Made by a program: the position numbers and the translations under genes. DNA of 38,834 bases, taken from UBA685 sp002299005. GTDB taxonomy: Bacteria; Pseudomonadota; Alphaproteobacteria; Puniceispirillales; Puniceispirillaceae. Shown one piece after another: positions 1-8,714 of this stretch (position 1 is the stretch's first letter; each line of letters starts with the position of its first letter). The notes beneath the pieces were generated by a model. That model was not told the origin of the DNA and searched no databases. It saw nothing but the letters and a program-made list of their open reading frames with translations. The stretch spans positions 1 through 38,834 of the forward strand of contig CAXAAH010000012.1 in NCBI GenBank assembly GCA_963966775.1, read 5' to 3'.

Positions 1-747
<747 letters not shown>

Positions 748-1008
748 GACGAACATAATGCCTAAGCATCATTTCGACCTGCCCAAATGTTTATCCATGA
801 GCTACATTAAATTACTATTTAATATATGATTCATTTATCGGATTCGTCTTTGGACGTTGTATTGTATATTACGAAGAACGATGCCTCATAATGATACGCT
901 GCCCACGAATCCCTTCCAAAATATTTAATTGTCAATTAGCGCTGCAGGCCACCAAATCCCTCTGATTTTCTGCGTCCCTCCAAAGCGTGCGCTCCTGAGG
1001 TGAGGCGT
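748..1008 (-). other. rRNA 5' leader region
   Basis: No coding region is supported here. It lies between the predicted rrn promoter and the mature 16S 5' end. It holds an inverted repeat (GGATTCGT at 840-847 and ACGAATCC at 905-912) that could form a long-loop stem in the leader. A TTGACA hexamer on the minus strand near 941-946 has no matching -10 at normal distance. No tRNA or boxA was confidently recognised. Confidence 0.5.
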
Positions 1009-1037
1009 GTTATATGCCCCTCTTCTCACATAGTCAA
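1009..1037 (-). promoter_or_regulatory. Putative rRNA operon promoter (sigma-70 type)
   Basis: On the minus strand a TTGACT -35 (1037-1032) and TATAAC -10 (1014-1009) are separated by exactly 17 bases. Start of transcription would be near 1002, giving a leader of about 255 nt before 16S. The bases just upstream of the -35 (about 1038-1080) are A/T tracts, as expected of an UP element. This is the best consensus promoter seen in the window and sits where an rrn promoter should be. Confidence 0.75.
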
Positions 1038-1194
1038 ACACTAAAATGCGTTTATTTGCTTTTTTTCTAAATTATTTTCAATAGCCTGATTTTTCAGTGT
1101 TTTTTAGCCTCATCACGCAACATTACTGCGCGAGAGCCTGTGGATACATTAATAAACTTAGCCCTGCCCCCCAATGGGTCAAGATAGGTGCCCA

Positions 1195-1254
1195 TGAATC
1201 AAATGTGAATCAGATATGAGTAAGATGTGAATCACGCTGATTAACGGTGAATCA
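1195..1254 (+). repeat. Four TGAATCA heptamers, helically spaced
   Basis: TGAATCA occurs at 1195-1201, 1206-1212, 1228-1234 and 1248-1254. Start-to-start distances are 11, 22 and 20 bases, close to whole turns of the helix. The block sits between the stop of the acyl-CoA synthetase and the rRNA promoter. Three of the four are preceded by G, giving GTGAATCA. A binding array for a dimeric regulator or nucleoid protein is possible; no known consensus is assigned. Confidence 0.55.
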
Positions 1255-1279
1255 GGGGGCTTACATGCCTATTACCCAT

Positions 1280-2938
1280 CTAGGGGAGTGTTTTGGCAAC
1301 CTCTCTTAGGGCAAATTTCTGTATTTTACCTGTGGATGTGCGCGGGATTGCCTGAAAACAGAATCGCGCCGGAATTTTATAGCGTGCTAGATTCGCGCCA
1401 CACCATTGGCGCAAAGCATCCTCATCACAGCTTGCCCCTTCCGCCAATTCAATAAAGGCACAAGGTGTCTCGCCCCATTTATCATGCGGCATCGCAACCA
1501 CAGCGACCACCGCCACGGCCTCATGCTTATATAAGGCTTCCTCAATCTCAATAGATGAGATGTTCTCGCCCCCTGATATAATGATATCTTTGGATCTGTC
1601 TTTGAGCTGGATATAGCCATCTGGATAGACGACGCCCAAATCGCCTGAATGGAACCAGCCGCCTTTGAAGGCATCTTCTGTCGCTTGCTTATTTTTGAAA
1701 TAGCCTTTCATGACGACATTGCCGCGGAACATCACCTCACCGATGGTTTTGCCATCATGAGGCACAGGTGCCATTGTCTCAGAATCCATGATTTGCAAAT
1801 CTTCTAGCGGCAAATAACGCACACCTTGCCGCGCTTTGAGCGACGCTTGCTTTTCGGCTGGCAAATCAGACCAATCCTGATGCCATTCATTGACCACCGC
1901 AGGGCCATAGGTTTCAGTTAGGCCATAAAGATGCGTGACGTGAAAGCCTGCCTCACTCATCTCTTTTAAGAGTGTTTCAGGCGGCGGGGCGGCGGCGGTG
2001 AAGAATTGCACCTTTCGCGACAAAGTCCGCTTTTCAGCCTCTGGTGCTGCCATCATTAGTGACATCACAATCGGCGCACCGCATAGATGCGTCACTTGTT
2101 CTTGTGCCAAAGCCTGCCAGATAGGCTCTGCCCGCACCTGACGCAGGCAAACATGCGTGCCGATAATCGCCGACATCGTCCAAGGAAAGCACCAGCCATT
2201 ACAATGAAACATGGGCAAGGTCCATAAATAGACCGCATGCTTTTTCATATCGCCAATCAGCGCATTGCCTTGTGCCAGTAAATAAGCGCCGCGATGATGC
2301 GAGACCACGCCCTTTGGCTTGCCTGTCGTGCCGGACGTATAGCCGATAGAAATCGCATCCCACTCATCCTCTGGCATGAGCCATTGATAAGTCGCATCTC
2401 CCTCACCTACCAGCGTCTCATAATCTAGCGCGTCTGTTTCAATGGGCGCACTTTGATAGAGGCTGTCATGATAATGGATAAGAACAGGCGTGACCTCTGC
2501 TAGTGCGAGCGCCTCTTGCATCAAAGGCATAAATTCATCATCGACAATAACAATTTCTGCGCCGGCATGGTCAAGCTGATAGGCGATAATGGCGGCATCT
2601 AGCCTTGTGTTAATACAATGAATCACACCGCCACACATCGGCACCGCATAATGACATTCAAGCATGGCAGGCGTATTGGCCAACATCACAGAGACCGTCG
2701 CTCCTCTGCCGATGGCGAATCTTGTCGCAAGGATTGAGGCAAATTGCCGGGTGCGCGCGTAAAAGCTGCGATAATCACGGCGCAGATCGCCATGGATAAC
2801 CGCTATATGGTCGGGATAGGTCTCCGCCGCCCTTTGCAAAAACCCCAAGGGTGTTAGCGGCTGATGATTAGCCGGGTTACGGTCCAAATCCTGATTATAA
2901 GGATTCATGTCGCCATTATGAACCTTTGTCACGGGCAT
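1280..2938 (-). CDS. Acyl-CoA synthetase (AMP-forming)
   Basis: An ANL-superfamily ligase of 552 residues, the usual size. It activates a carboxylic acid to its CoA thioester using ATP. Visible motifs in order: YTSGTTGKPKGV (P-loop-like, about 200), YGLTET (about 340), GWFHSGD (about 430), the hinge KDRSKDIIISGGENISS (about 450) and the C-terminal catalytic-lysine region PRTSTGKIQKF (about 533). The N-terminus (NPYNQDLDRNPANHQPLTPLGFL) resembles the medium-chain/benzoate/DmdB-like group often annotated fatty-acyl-CoA synthase; the substrate cannot be read from sequence. An alternative start ten codons in (MNPY, 2908) matches relatives better but has a poorly spaced SD. It lies 3 bases after the crotonase-like gene stop, so the two are cotranscribed. 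Confidence 0.9.
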   Translation of the reverse strand: MPVTKVHNGDMNPYNQDLDRNPANHQPLTPLGFLQRAAETYPDHIAVIHGDLRRDYRSFYARTRQFASILATRFAIGRGATVSVMLANTPAMLECHYAVPMCGGVIHCINTRLDAAIIAYQLDHAGAEIVIVDDEFMPLMQEALALAEVTPVLIHYHDSLYQSAPIETDALDYETLVGEGDATYQWLMPEDEWDAISIGYTSGTTGKPKGVVSHHRGAYLLAQGNALIGDMKKHAVYLWTLPMFHCNGWCFPWTMSAIIGTHVCLRQVRAEPIWQALAQEQVTHLCGAPIVMSLMMAAPEAEKRTLSRKVQFFTAAAPPPETLLKEMSEAGFHVTHLYGLTETYGPAVVNEWHQDWSDLPAEKQASLKARQGVRYLPLEDLQIMDSETMAPVPHDGKTIGEVMFRGNVVMKGYFKNKQATEDAFKGGWFHSGDLGVVYPDGYIQLKDRSKDIIISGGENISSIEIEEALYKHEAVAVVAVVAMPHDKWGETPCAFIELAEGASCDEDALRQWCGANLARYKIPARFCFQAIPRTSTGKIQKFALREVAKTLP

Positions 2939-2941
2939 CTC

Positions 2942-3742
2942 TTATTTATCTTGCCATGCGGCGGGGCGCTTTTCGATAAAGGCGTTTATGCCTTCTTCGG
3001 CATCACGTGCCAGCATATTTTCCACCATCACCTGTGAGGCATGATCATAGGCGGCAGATAGGCTCATCTCTGCTTGCTCATAAAAAGCGCGCTTGCCAAC
3101 CGCAACTGTTAGCGATGATTTGCTCGCAATCTTAAGCGCGAGCGCTTCTGCCTCATCCGACAAAGCCTCTTGTGAGACGACTTTATTCACTAGCCCCATC
3201 TCTGCGGCACGCTCGGCCGGCACCATATCGCCTGCCAACAGCATCTCCATCGCATGTTTGCGAGACAGATTGCGCGATAGGGCGACCATCGGCGTTGAAC
3301 AGAATAAGCCAATATGAACACCAGGCGTGCTAAAGCGTGCTTTGTCTGAGGCAATCGCAAGATCACAACTCGCCACAAGCTGGCAACCAGCGGCGGTCGC
3401 GACACCATCCACCTCTGCGATAACAGGCTTTGGGCAGGTGACAATTAATTGCATCATATTGGAACATTGCCCCAAAATGCGGGTGAAATAGGCGCGGCCC
3501 CTATCATCATTATCTCTTGCGGCTGTCATTTCTTTCAGATTATGACCCGCACTAAAGGCTGGGCCCTTGGCGGCAAGGATAACCACGCGAACATCTGCGT
3601 CGCTCGCAACGGCCTTAAAACAATCGGTCAGCGCATCAAGCATCGCTTCAGACAGCGCATTGCGACGCGCCTCGTCATTTAAGGTCACACGCAAAACACC
3701 TGCCGCGCTAAGCTCTTTATGTAATATGGCTGTATCACTCAT
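2942..3742 (-). CDS. Enoyl-CoA hydratase/isomerase (crotonase) family protein, ECHDC3-like
   Basis: Crotonase-fold protein of 266 residues. Oxyanion-hole segments are present (FSAGHNL near 67; GVATAAGCQLVASCD near 120). The two glutamates that act as acid/base in true enoyl-CoA hydratases are not at their usual places: the GGGCE position reads GCQ and the PEI position reads PGV. This fits the ECHDC3-like subgroup and argues against simple 2-enoyl-CoA hydration. The ATG at 3742 is chosen because GAGGTG lies six bases upstream; a longer GTG start at 3754 would swallow that site. It is the first gene of a two-gene operon with the acyl-CoA synthetase, so its substrate is probably that enzyme's CoA ester. 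Confidence 0.85.
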   Translation of the reverse strand: MSDTAILHKELSAAGVLRVTLNDEARRNALSEAMLDALTDCFKAVASDADVRVVILAAKGPAFSAGHNLKEMTAARDNDDRGRAYFTRILGQCSNMMQLIVTCPKPVIAEVDGVATAAGCQLVASCDLAIASDKARFSTPGVHIGLFCSTPMVALSRNLSRKHAMEMLLAGDMVPAERAAEMGLVNKVVSQEALSDEAEALALKIASKSSLTVAVGKRAFYEQAEMSLSAAYDHASQVMVENMLARDAEEGINAFIEKRPAAWQDK

Positions 3743-3832
3743 CTCGCACCTCACCTGATAGCTATTAAATCAACGCTATCGAGTGGCAGGCGCAATTGCA
3801 AATGAAAGAATGTCCCTATCACATGGCCAGCC

Positions 3833-4147
3833 CTATGACAGCATTTGGCTCAGCGCATTATGGGAAGGCCTCATTTGCGCAAAAGTCAGAGATTGCTGGA
3901 TATGATCTAGATGCTCTTCCATCAGCTTTTGTGCCTTTTCCACCTGCCCTGCGGCCATCGCCTCTAGCAATTGGCGGTGTTCTTCTTCCTTGCAAGATTT
4001 ATGATGAGGCCCTGCATCATAACAACCTTAGAACCAGTAAATATCGCACCTATATCACCGGCTAGCGCAGGCGTGATATCAAGGCGCAAAAAGCATTGCA
4101 CTTGGATAAAAGCGGTGTGAAGATAGGCGCTCATCTTCTGCCTTGAG
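3833..4147 (-). pseudogene. Remnant of a GntR/FadR-type regulator (FCD domain fragment)
   Basis: On the minus strand, the C-terminal part encodes KEEEHRQLLEAMAAGQVEKA and then KLMEEHLDHIQ, ending at a TAG at 3835-3833. This is the last-helix pattern of FCD effector domains of GntR regulators. The upstream piece (LSRQKMSAYLHTAF through about 4015) looks like the preceding FCD helices but is in another frame, so a frameshift is needed near 4005-4015. The N-terminal winged helix is absent: the divergent LysE gene begins at 4160. It sits directly upstream of the crotonase/acyl-CoA synthetase pair, which it may once have regulated. Recognition is by pattern only. Confidence 0.6.
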
Positions 4148-4159
4148 AGCCCCAACCCT

Positions 4160-4762
4160 ATGCTTGCTTTTACTCTTGCTGTCTTTTTCCTCATTATCAC
4201 GCCCGGCCCCGGCGTTTTATCAACGGCCGGCATTGGCGCGGCCTTTGGCAGACGGGCCGGCTTTTCCTATGTCGCAGGGCTGTTTTTCGGCAATTTGCTT
4301 GTCGGACTTATCATTGTCACAGGCCTTGCGGCGATTATACTCTCAGGCGATATATTGCGCTTTGCCCTTGGCGTGCTATCGTCTGGCTATTTGCTCTACC
4401 TTGCATTTCGTATTGCTTTTGCGGGCAGTAAAATTGCCTTTATCGAAGCAGCGAATCGCCCCGGTTTTTGGTCTGGCATCTTTTTGCAATTTGTGAACCC
4501 CAAAGCCTATGCGGTTAACACAGCCCTATTCTCTAGCTTTGCCTTCATGCCTGATAATTTCTTGCTCGAATTGGTTTGGAAATTCATTCTTCTAAACCTT
4601 GTCTGGATCCCGCTTCATCTTTTATGGCTTGAGGCAGGTGTGACGATGCAAAAACTCTCTCTCTCAGCGCCTGTGACAAGAGGCATAAATATCGCCATGG
4701 CCATCAGCCTGACGATTGTCGTCACCCTGTCATTCCTCTCATTAATGGGGGCCAGCCAATGA
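4160..4762 (+). CDS. LysE/RhtB family exporter
   Basis: A 200-residue integral membrane protein with about six hydrophobic segments, the size and layout of LysE/RhtB amino-acid and metabolite exporters. The family signature near the N-terminus (TPGPGVLSTAGIGAAFGRRAG, residues about 14-33) and the mid-protein FVNPKAY motif (about 112) are both visible. The substrate is not predictable. The SD is weak. Its TGA overlaps the ATG of the next gene by four bases (ATGA), so the two are translationally coupled. Confidence 0.88.
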   Translation: MLAFTLAVFFLIITPGPGVLSTAGIGAAFGRRAGFSYVAGLFFGNLLVGLIIVTGLAAIILSGDILRFALGVLSSGYLLYLAFRIAFAGSKIAFIEAANRPGFWSGIFLQFVNPKAYAVNTALFSSFAFMPDNFLLELVWKFILLNLVWIPLHLLWLEAGVTMQKLSLSAPVTRGINIAMAISLTIVVTLSFLSLMGASQ

Positions 4763-5376
4763 CTAACCCTTCTATCTTGGATGTGAATGCTAGCCTTTAT
4801 AATGGGGATATATTGCTATTTTCTGGCACCAGTCTTTTTTCCTATTCCATCCGCGCCTTTACCAACAGCCGTTGGTCGCATTGCGGCATGGTCGTCTATC
4901 GCGAAGAACAGGGGCCAAATGCCCAAATTTGGGATGTCAGCAAAAAGCATTTTGGCGGTGAGGTAGCCCTCTATGATTTGCAAGAGCGCATCGCCGCCTA
5001 TAATGGCACCATTGCGTATCGCCCTCTAATGCGTGCCAGCAATAAGCGCGGCCTTCACCATGCAGAGATGACAAATTTTGACAGCGTCTTTCAGTCCCTC
5101 ATCGGTCGCCCCTATGAGACAAGCAAGCTAGAATTATTCAAAGCCGCCTTTGACCCAAAAATATTAAGCTATGAGCTTTCCCTCAATGCGCCTGATCTTT
5201 CCTCTATTTTTTGCGGTGAGCTCATCGCTGAAACCTATCAGCAATTGGGCTTGCTTGACCGAGATATAAGTGCCAATGAATATGTACCAGCGGATTTTGG
5301 TGACCATAAAATCACCCAACTTCAAAAGGGTTATCACCTCTTGGATGAAATCATCATCAAAGAAGAGCTAACCTAG
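4759..5376 (+). CDS. YiiX/YaeF-like permuted papain-fold protein
   Basis: A 205-residue soluble protein without a clear signal peptide. GDILLFSGTSLFSYSIRAFT near residue 14, SRWSHCGMVV near 37 with a candidate catalytic His, and SIFCGELIAETYQQLGLL near 150 with a candidate catalytic Cys are the hallmarks of the NlpC/P60-related, circularly permuted YiiX/YaeF group. These are thiol amidases or peptidases whose substrates are mostly unknown. Coupled to the upstream LysE-type gene by a four-base overlap. A role on cell-wall fragments or lipid amides is possible but is inference. Confidence 0.75.
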   Translation: MTNPSILDVNASLYNGDILLFSGTSLFSYSIRAFTNSRWSHCGMVVYREEQGPNAQIWDVSKKHFGGEVALYDLQERIAAYNGTIAYRPLMRASNKRGLHHAEMTNFDSVFQSLIGRPYETSKLELFKAAFDPKILSYELSLNAPDLSSIFCGELIAETYQQLGLLDRDISANEYVPADFGDHKITQLQKGYHLLDEIIIKEELT

Positions 5377-5420
5377 TTTATTAACGACCAACAATTTACA
5401 AGACATAATAAGGAAGACAC

Positions 5421-6125
5421 ATGATGGATAAAAAGGTTTGTTTAATCATCGGCGGCGGGCGCGGCATGGGCGCGGCAACGGCGCGCGAAATGCACCAGCG
5501 CGGCTATGCGTTGGCCCTGATGTCACCGTCTGAGACATGTGAGCAACTAGCCGCAGAATTGGGCGGCATTGCCCATCGCGGCGCCGCAGAAAACGGGGGT
5601 GACCTTGCCGCTATCACAGAGAAGACGATGGCCCATTATGGCCGCATAGATGCCGCGCTTATTCATGTGGGTGGCCCGCCAAAAGGTGATTTGCTGGATA
5701 TCGCTGATGAGGATTGGGACAAAGCCAATCAGATGATTATCAAGCCTGTTGTGCGAATGGCAAAACATCTGACCCCTATCATGGAAGCCCAAGGCGGCGG
5801 CTCTATTGTGAATATCACGACCTTCTCATCTTTTGAGCCAAGCCTGACCTTCCCAACATCGTCTGTTTATCGCGTTGGCGTCTCATCCTTCACAAAGCTT
5901 TATTCAGATCGTTATGCGGACAAGAATATTCGGATGAATTGCCTGTTACCGGGCTTCACAGACAGCCTTGATTTGCCGCAAAAATTTGCTGATATGGCGC
6001 CGATGAAGCGTCTTGCCACAGCCGAAGAGCAAGCCAAAGCGGCGGCATTTTTGCTAACTGATGATAGCAGTTTTATCACCGGCCAGAGCCTGCGCTCAGA
6101 TGGCGGTCTTACACGCCATATGTAG
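5421..6125 (+). CDS. Divergent short-chain dehydrogenase/reductase
   Basis: A 234-residue Rossmann-fold SDR. The dinucleotide motif is GGGRGMG (residues 11-17), the usual NNAG segment reads HVGGP, and the C-terminal LLPGFTDSL and SFITGQSLRSDGGL are typical. The YxxxK catalytic motif is not intact: the region reads FPTSSVYRVGVSSFTK, so the expected Tyr and Lys appear replaced. That variant is known among some SDRs; its reaction is unclear. AAGGA precedes the ATG at 5421 by 6 bases (an alternative ATG is the next codon). It ends one base before the convergent xylulokinase stop. Confidence 0.85.
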   Translation: MMDKKVCLIIGGGRGMGAATAREMHQRGYALALMSPSETCEQLAAELGGIAHRGAAENGGDLAAITEKTMAHYGRIDAALIHVGGPPKGDLLDIADEDWDKANQMIIKPVVRMAKHLTPIMEAQGGGSIVNITTFSSFEPSLTFPTSSVYRVGVSSFTKLYSDRYADKNIRMNCLLPGFTDSLDLPQKFADMAPMKRLATAEEQAKAAAFLLTDDSSFITGQSLRSDGGLTRHM

Positions 6126-6126
6126 C

Positions 6127-7572
6127 CTAAATATCTTTGACGGCCTGATAGAGCCTCTGCCATGTCTGATAGCGCGCCTGATACGCGTCATGATACGCGC
6201 TATCAGCTTTAAAAACCCTCTCAATCGCAGGTTTGGTTAAAATCGCCTCTTGCGATTGACCTGTTGCCAGCGCGCCTAGACGTGCCGCACCCAATGCCGC
6301 GCCATAATCACCTTGGATAGGCAAATCAATCTCACAGCCTGTTACATCAGCTATCATCTGAAGCCATTGGTGATTTCTGGCACCGCCGCCTGTGGCGATA
6401 AAGCGCGTCGGATGACTGCCAGCATCTTGCAATACCCGCACGCAATCGGCGAGCGCAAAGGCGACCCCCTCCATCACAGCAAACGCCATTTCAGCGATTG
6501 AATGAGACCGGCTAAGCCCAATAAAGCCACCTCTCGCATTGGCATCATTATGCGGTGTGCGCTCACCTGAGAGATAGGGGTGGAAATAAGGACGGGCTTT
6601 TGTCATATCAATGGACGCCGCCGCCTCTGCCAATGCGCTGACGCTATGATTGGTTATCTCTGACAGCCAATTAAGGGAATCTGTTGCGGATAATATGACC
6701 CCCATCTGATGCCATTTATCGGGCAAGGCATGACAGAAGGCATGCGCGCCACTATCGGCGGCGGGGGCAAAATCATCTGTGACCACAAACACAACCCCTG
6801 ATGTGCCAAGCGAGATAAAGCCGTCACCTGCCTCTACTACACCAAGGCCACAAGCGGCGGCGGCATTATCGCCTGCGCCTGCGATAATCGGGCGCCCTTT
6901 TATGCCCCATCTCTGCGCGATATCGCCCTTTAGCCGCCCGGCAGGCTGACTGCCTTCAACAAGCTGTGGCATCTGCGCGCGCGTCAAACCGCAATGGCCC
7001 AGAAGCTGATCGCTATAATCACGCTTGCCAACATCAAGCCATAGGGTGCCGCTTGCATCTGACATATCAGAGAGCCTTTCACCGCTAAGAACAAAGCGCA
7101 CATAATCTTTGGGCAGGAGGGCATGCGCCATTTTGGCAAACATCTCTGGCTCATGATGCGCGAGCCATGACACCTTTGGCGCCGTAAAGCCCGGCATGAC
7201 AGCATTGCCGCCTATCACTCTAAAATCATCTGTTGCGCTATCAAGCGCGCTAGCCTCCTCACCATTTCGGACATCATTCCATAAAATGGCTGGCCGCAAT
7301 ATATCGCCCCTAGCATCCAGCGCCACAAGCCCATGCATCTGACCTGACAGGCCAATTGATTGCACCGCGCGCAAAGCATTCGGGGCACTTGCCGCCAATG
7401 ATGCCATCACATCTTCAATCGCAGCAAGCCAATCAGCCGGCGCCTGTTCTGACCAGCCCTCATGGGGGCGCGACACGCATAGGGGCGCAGAGGCCGTTGC
7501 CACAAACCCCATCGCCTCATCAAGCAACAACCCCTTAATGCCAGAGGTGCCAATATCAAGACCGACATACAT
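6127..7572 (-). CDS. xylB: Xylulokinase (FGGY carbohydrate kinase)
   Basis: A 481-residue FGGY-family kinase, the normal length for XylB. It phosphorylates D-xylulose to xylulose 5-phosphate, feeding the pentose phosphate pathway. Seen: N-terminal phosphate-binding DIGTSGIKGLLLDE, SGQMHGLVALD (about 77-87, substrate binding), GAGDNAAAACGLG (about 232, with the catalytic Asp) and the C-terminal adenosine motif GGGARNHQWLQMIADVTG (about 390). AAGGGGC lies about 8 bases before the ATG. It follows the Gfo/Idh/MocA gene by 12 bases, so they form an operon. A related sugar kinase activity, for another ketose, cannot be excluded. Confidence 0.88.
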   Translation of the reverse strand: MYVGLDIGTSGIKGLLLDEAMGFVATASAPLCVSRPHEGWSEQAPADWLAAIEDVMASLAASAPNALRAVQSIGLSGQMHGLVALDARGDILRPAILWNDVRNGEEASALDSATDDFRVIGGNAVMPGFTAPKVSWLAHHEPEMFAKMAHALLPKDYVRFVLSGERLSDMSDASGTLWLDVGKRDYSDQLLGHCGLTRAQMPQLVEGSQPAGRLKGDIAQRWGIKGRPIIAGAGDNAAAACGLGVVEAGDGFISLGTSGVVFVVTDDFAPAADSGAHAFCHALPDKWHQMGVILSATDSLNWLSEITNHSVSALAEAAASIDMTKARPYFHPYLSGERTPHNDANARGGFIGLSRSHSIAEMAFAVMEGVAFALADCVRVLQDAGSHPTRFIATGGGARNHQWLQMIADVTGCEIDLPIQGDYGAALGAARLGALATGQSQEAILTKPAIERVFKADSAYHDAYQARYQTWQRLYQAVKDI

Positions 7573-7584
7573 CCAATGCGCCCC

Positions 7585-8535
7585 TTATGAATGAACCATT
7601 TGCGAGAGAATAGCGGTAACATGCGCTGATTGCGACAGGTCCGCTTGGCGGCCTTCTGCGACAGCATGCACGAAATCTTCTATCATGAGCTGATACTGAT
7701 CACAGGCCGCAAATACCACTTCTTGCCCCTGACCTAGCATTTCACCTTTGTCACTATTCGCAAAAAAGCCTCTTGTGATAGCAGGCGGATTAAACGGCAC
7801 CTCAAGCCTTGCCCATCCATCTGTGCCGATTAATTGCACAGATTGCGCGAGGGCTGAGCCACTTGAGCAGGTCAAGCTTAACAGCTGATCTTCCCCCCGC
7901 CCCTCTTTCACAAAGGCGATAATGGCATTGGCTGATTTTTCGACATCAATATGGGGTTCTTCTTGCTTTTGGATATGGCGCAATTCAGGCACCCCGTCAA
8001 ACAGCATCAACCCTGACAGCAAACAATAGCAACCAATATCCCAAATAGGCCCGCCGCCCCATGCTGATTTGTTACGCACATTCCCCTCTGGGCGCGGCGG
8101 ATAGGAGAAATGCGCATGAATAAATTGACGCGCCCCGACCGGCACATCGCGCATCCATGCCCATTGCGGATGATAACGCACCATATAGCCATCATAGAGA
8201 TAGGTCTTTGTGCGCTTAACACAGGCCACCAATTCGTCAAATTCTGCCATAGAGAGCGCGACAGGCTTCTCACAAAGCACAGGCTTTCCAGCTTCTAGCG
8301 CCTTAATGGCATAGGGCACATGCAAATGATTTGGCAGCGCATTATAAATCGCATCCACACCCTCATCTGCGATAAGGCCTTCATAATCAGTCACCTTGAT
8401 ATCACCCCAAATAGGGTCAAGCCCTTGCGCGGGGTCACGCCTGCCAATGGCGACAATTTCATGACCCGCCGCCAGAATGGCTGGCCGCAAATTACGTCTA
8501 GCTATATTCGCATCACCCAAAATACCAAATCGCAT
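7585..8535 (-). CDS. Gfo/Idh/MocA family oxidoreductase
   Basis: A 316-residue NAD(P)-dependent sugar or polyol dehydrogenase family member. The N-terminus MRFGILGDANIARRNLRPAI is the Rossmann motif, IYNALPNHLH and EAGKPVLCEKPVALSMAEF (with the family's EKP Lys) follow, and the C-terminal GFO_IDH_MocA substrate domain begins near residue 120. The ATG at 8535 is chosen because AGGGG lies upstream at normal spacing; a longer TTG reading would place it inside the gene. Twelve bases separate it from xylB, which suggests a pentose or related sugar substrate such as D-xylose; this is inferred from context. Confidence 0.83.
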   Translation of the reverse strand: MRFGILGDANIARRNLRPAILAAGHEIVAIGRRDPAQGLDPIWGDIKVTDYEGLIADEGVDAIYNALPNHLHVPYAIKALEAGKPVLCEKPVALSMAEFDELVACVKRTKTYLYDGYMVRYHPQWAWMRDVPVGARQFIHAHFSYPPRPEGNVRNKSAWGGGPIWDIGCYCLLSGLMLFDGVPELRHIQKQEEPHIDVEKSANAIIAFVKEGRGEDQLLSLTCSSGSALAQSVQLIGTDGWARLEVPFNPPAITRGFFANSDKGEMLGQGQEVVFAACDQYQLMIEDFVHAVAEGRQADLSQSAHVTAILSQMVHS

Positions 8536-8714
8536 GAGAGGCCCCTTTTCCTGCAATGACTATCCCTGATTTAACATGATAATAGCGCGAAATCGCTTGT
8601 GCTGTCGATGACATCAATCACAAAGAATAAGATGATTATCGCCTGACAGATGAACTAACCAGCCGCCGGGCATCGTACTAGATTATAGAGCAGTTAGTGA
8701 TTTAGGAGTGAGTG

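Noticed and set aside
1137..1146. DnaA-box-like TGTGGATAC near the rRNA promoter
   Set aside because: One site with a mismatch; no cluster or other origin signs.
1280..3742. Feruloyl-CoA synthetase plus hydratase/aldolase for hydroxycinnamates
   Set aside because: Attractive next to lig genes, but the crotonase lacks the glutamates of the feruloyl-CoA hydratase/lyase, and the ligase looks like the medium-chain/DmdB-like group; kept only as a test in a finding.
8536..8714. Small RNA or riboswitch in the Gfo/HAD divergent gap
   Set aside because: No convincing stem set, terminator or known motif found by eye.
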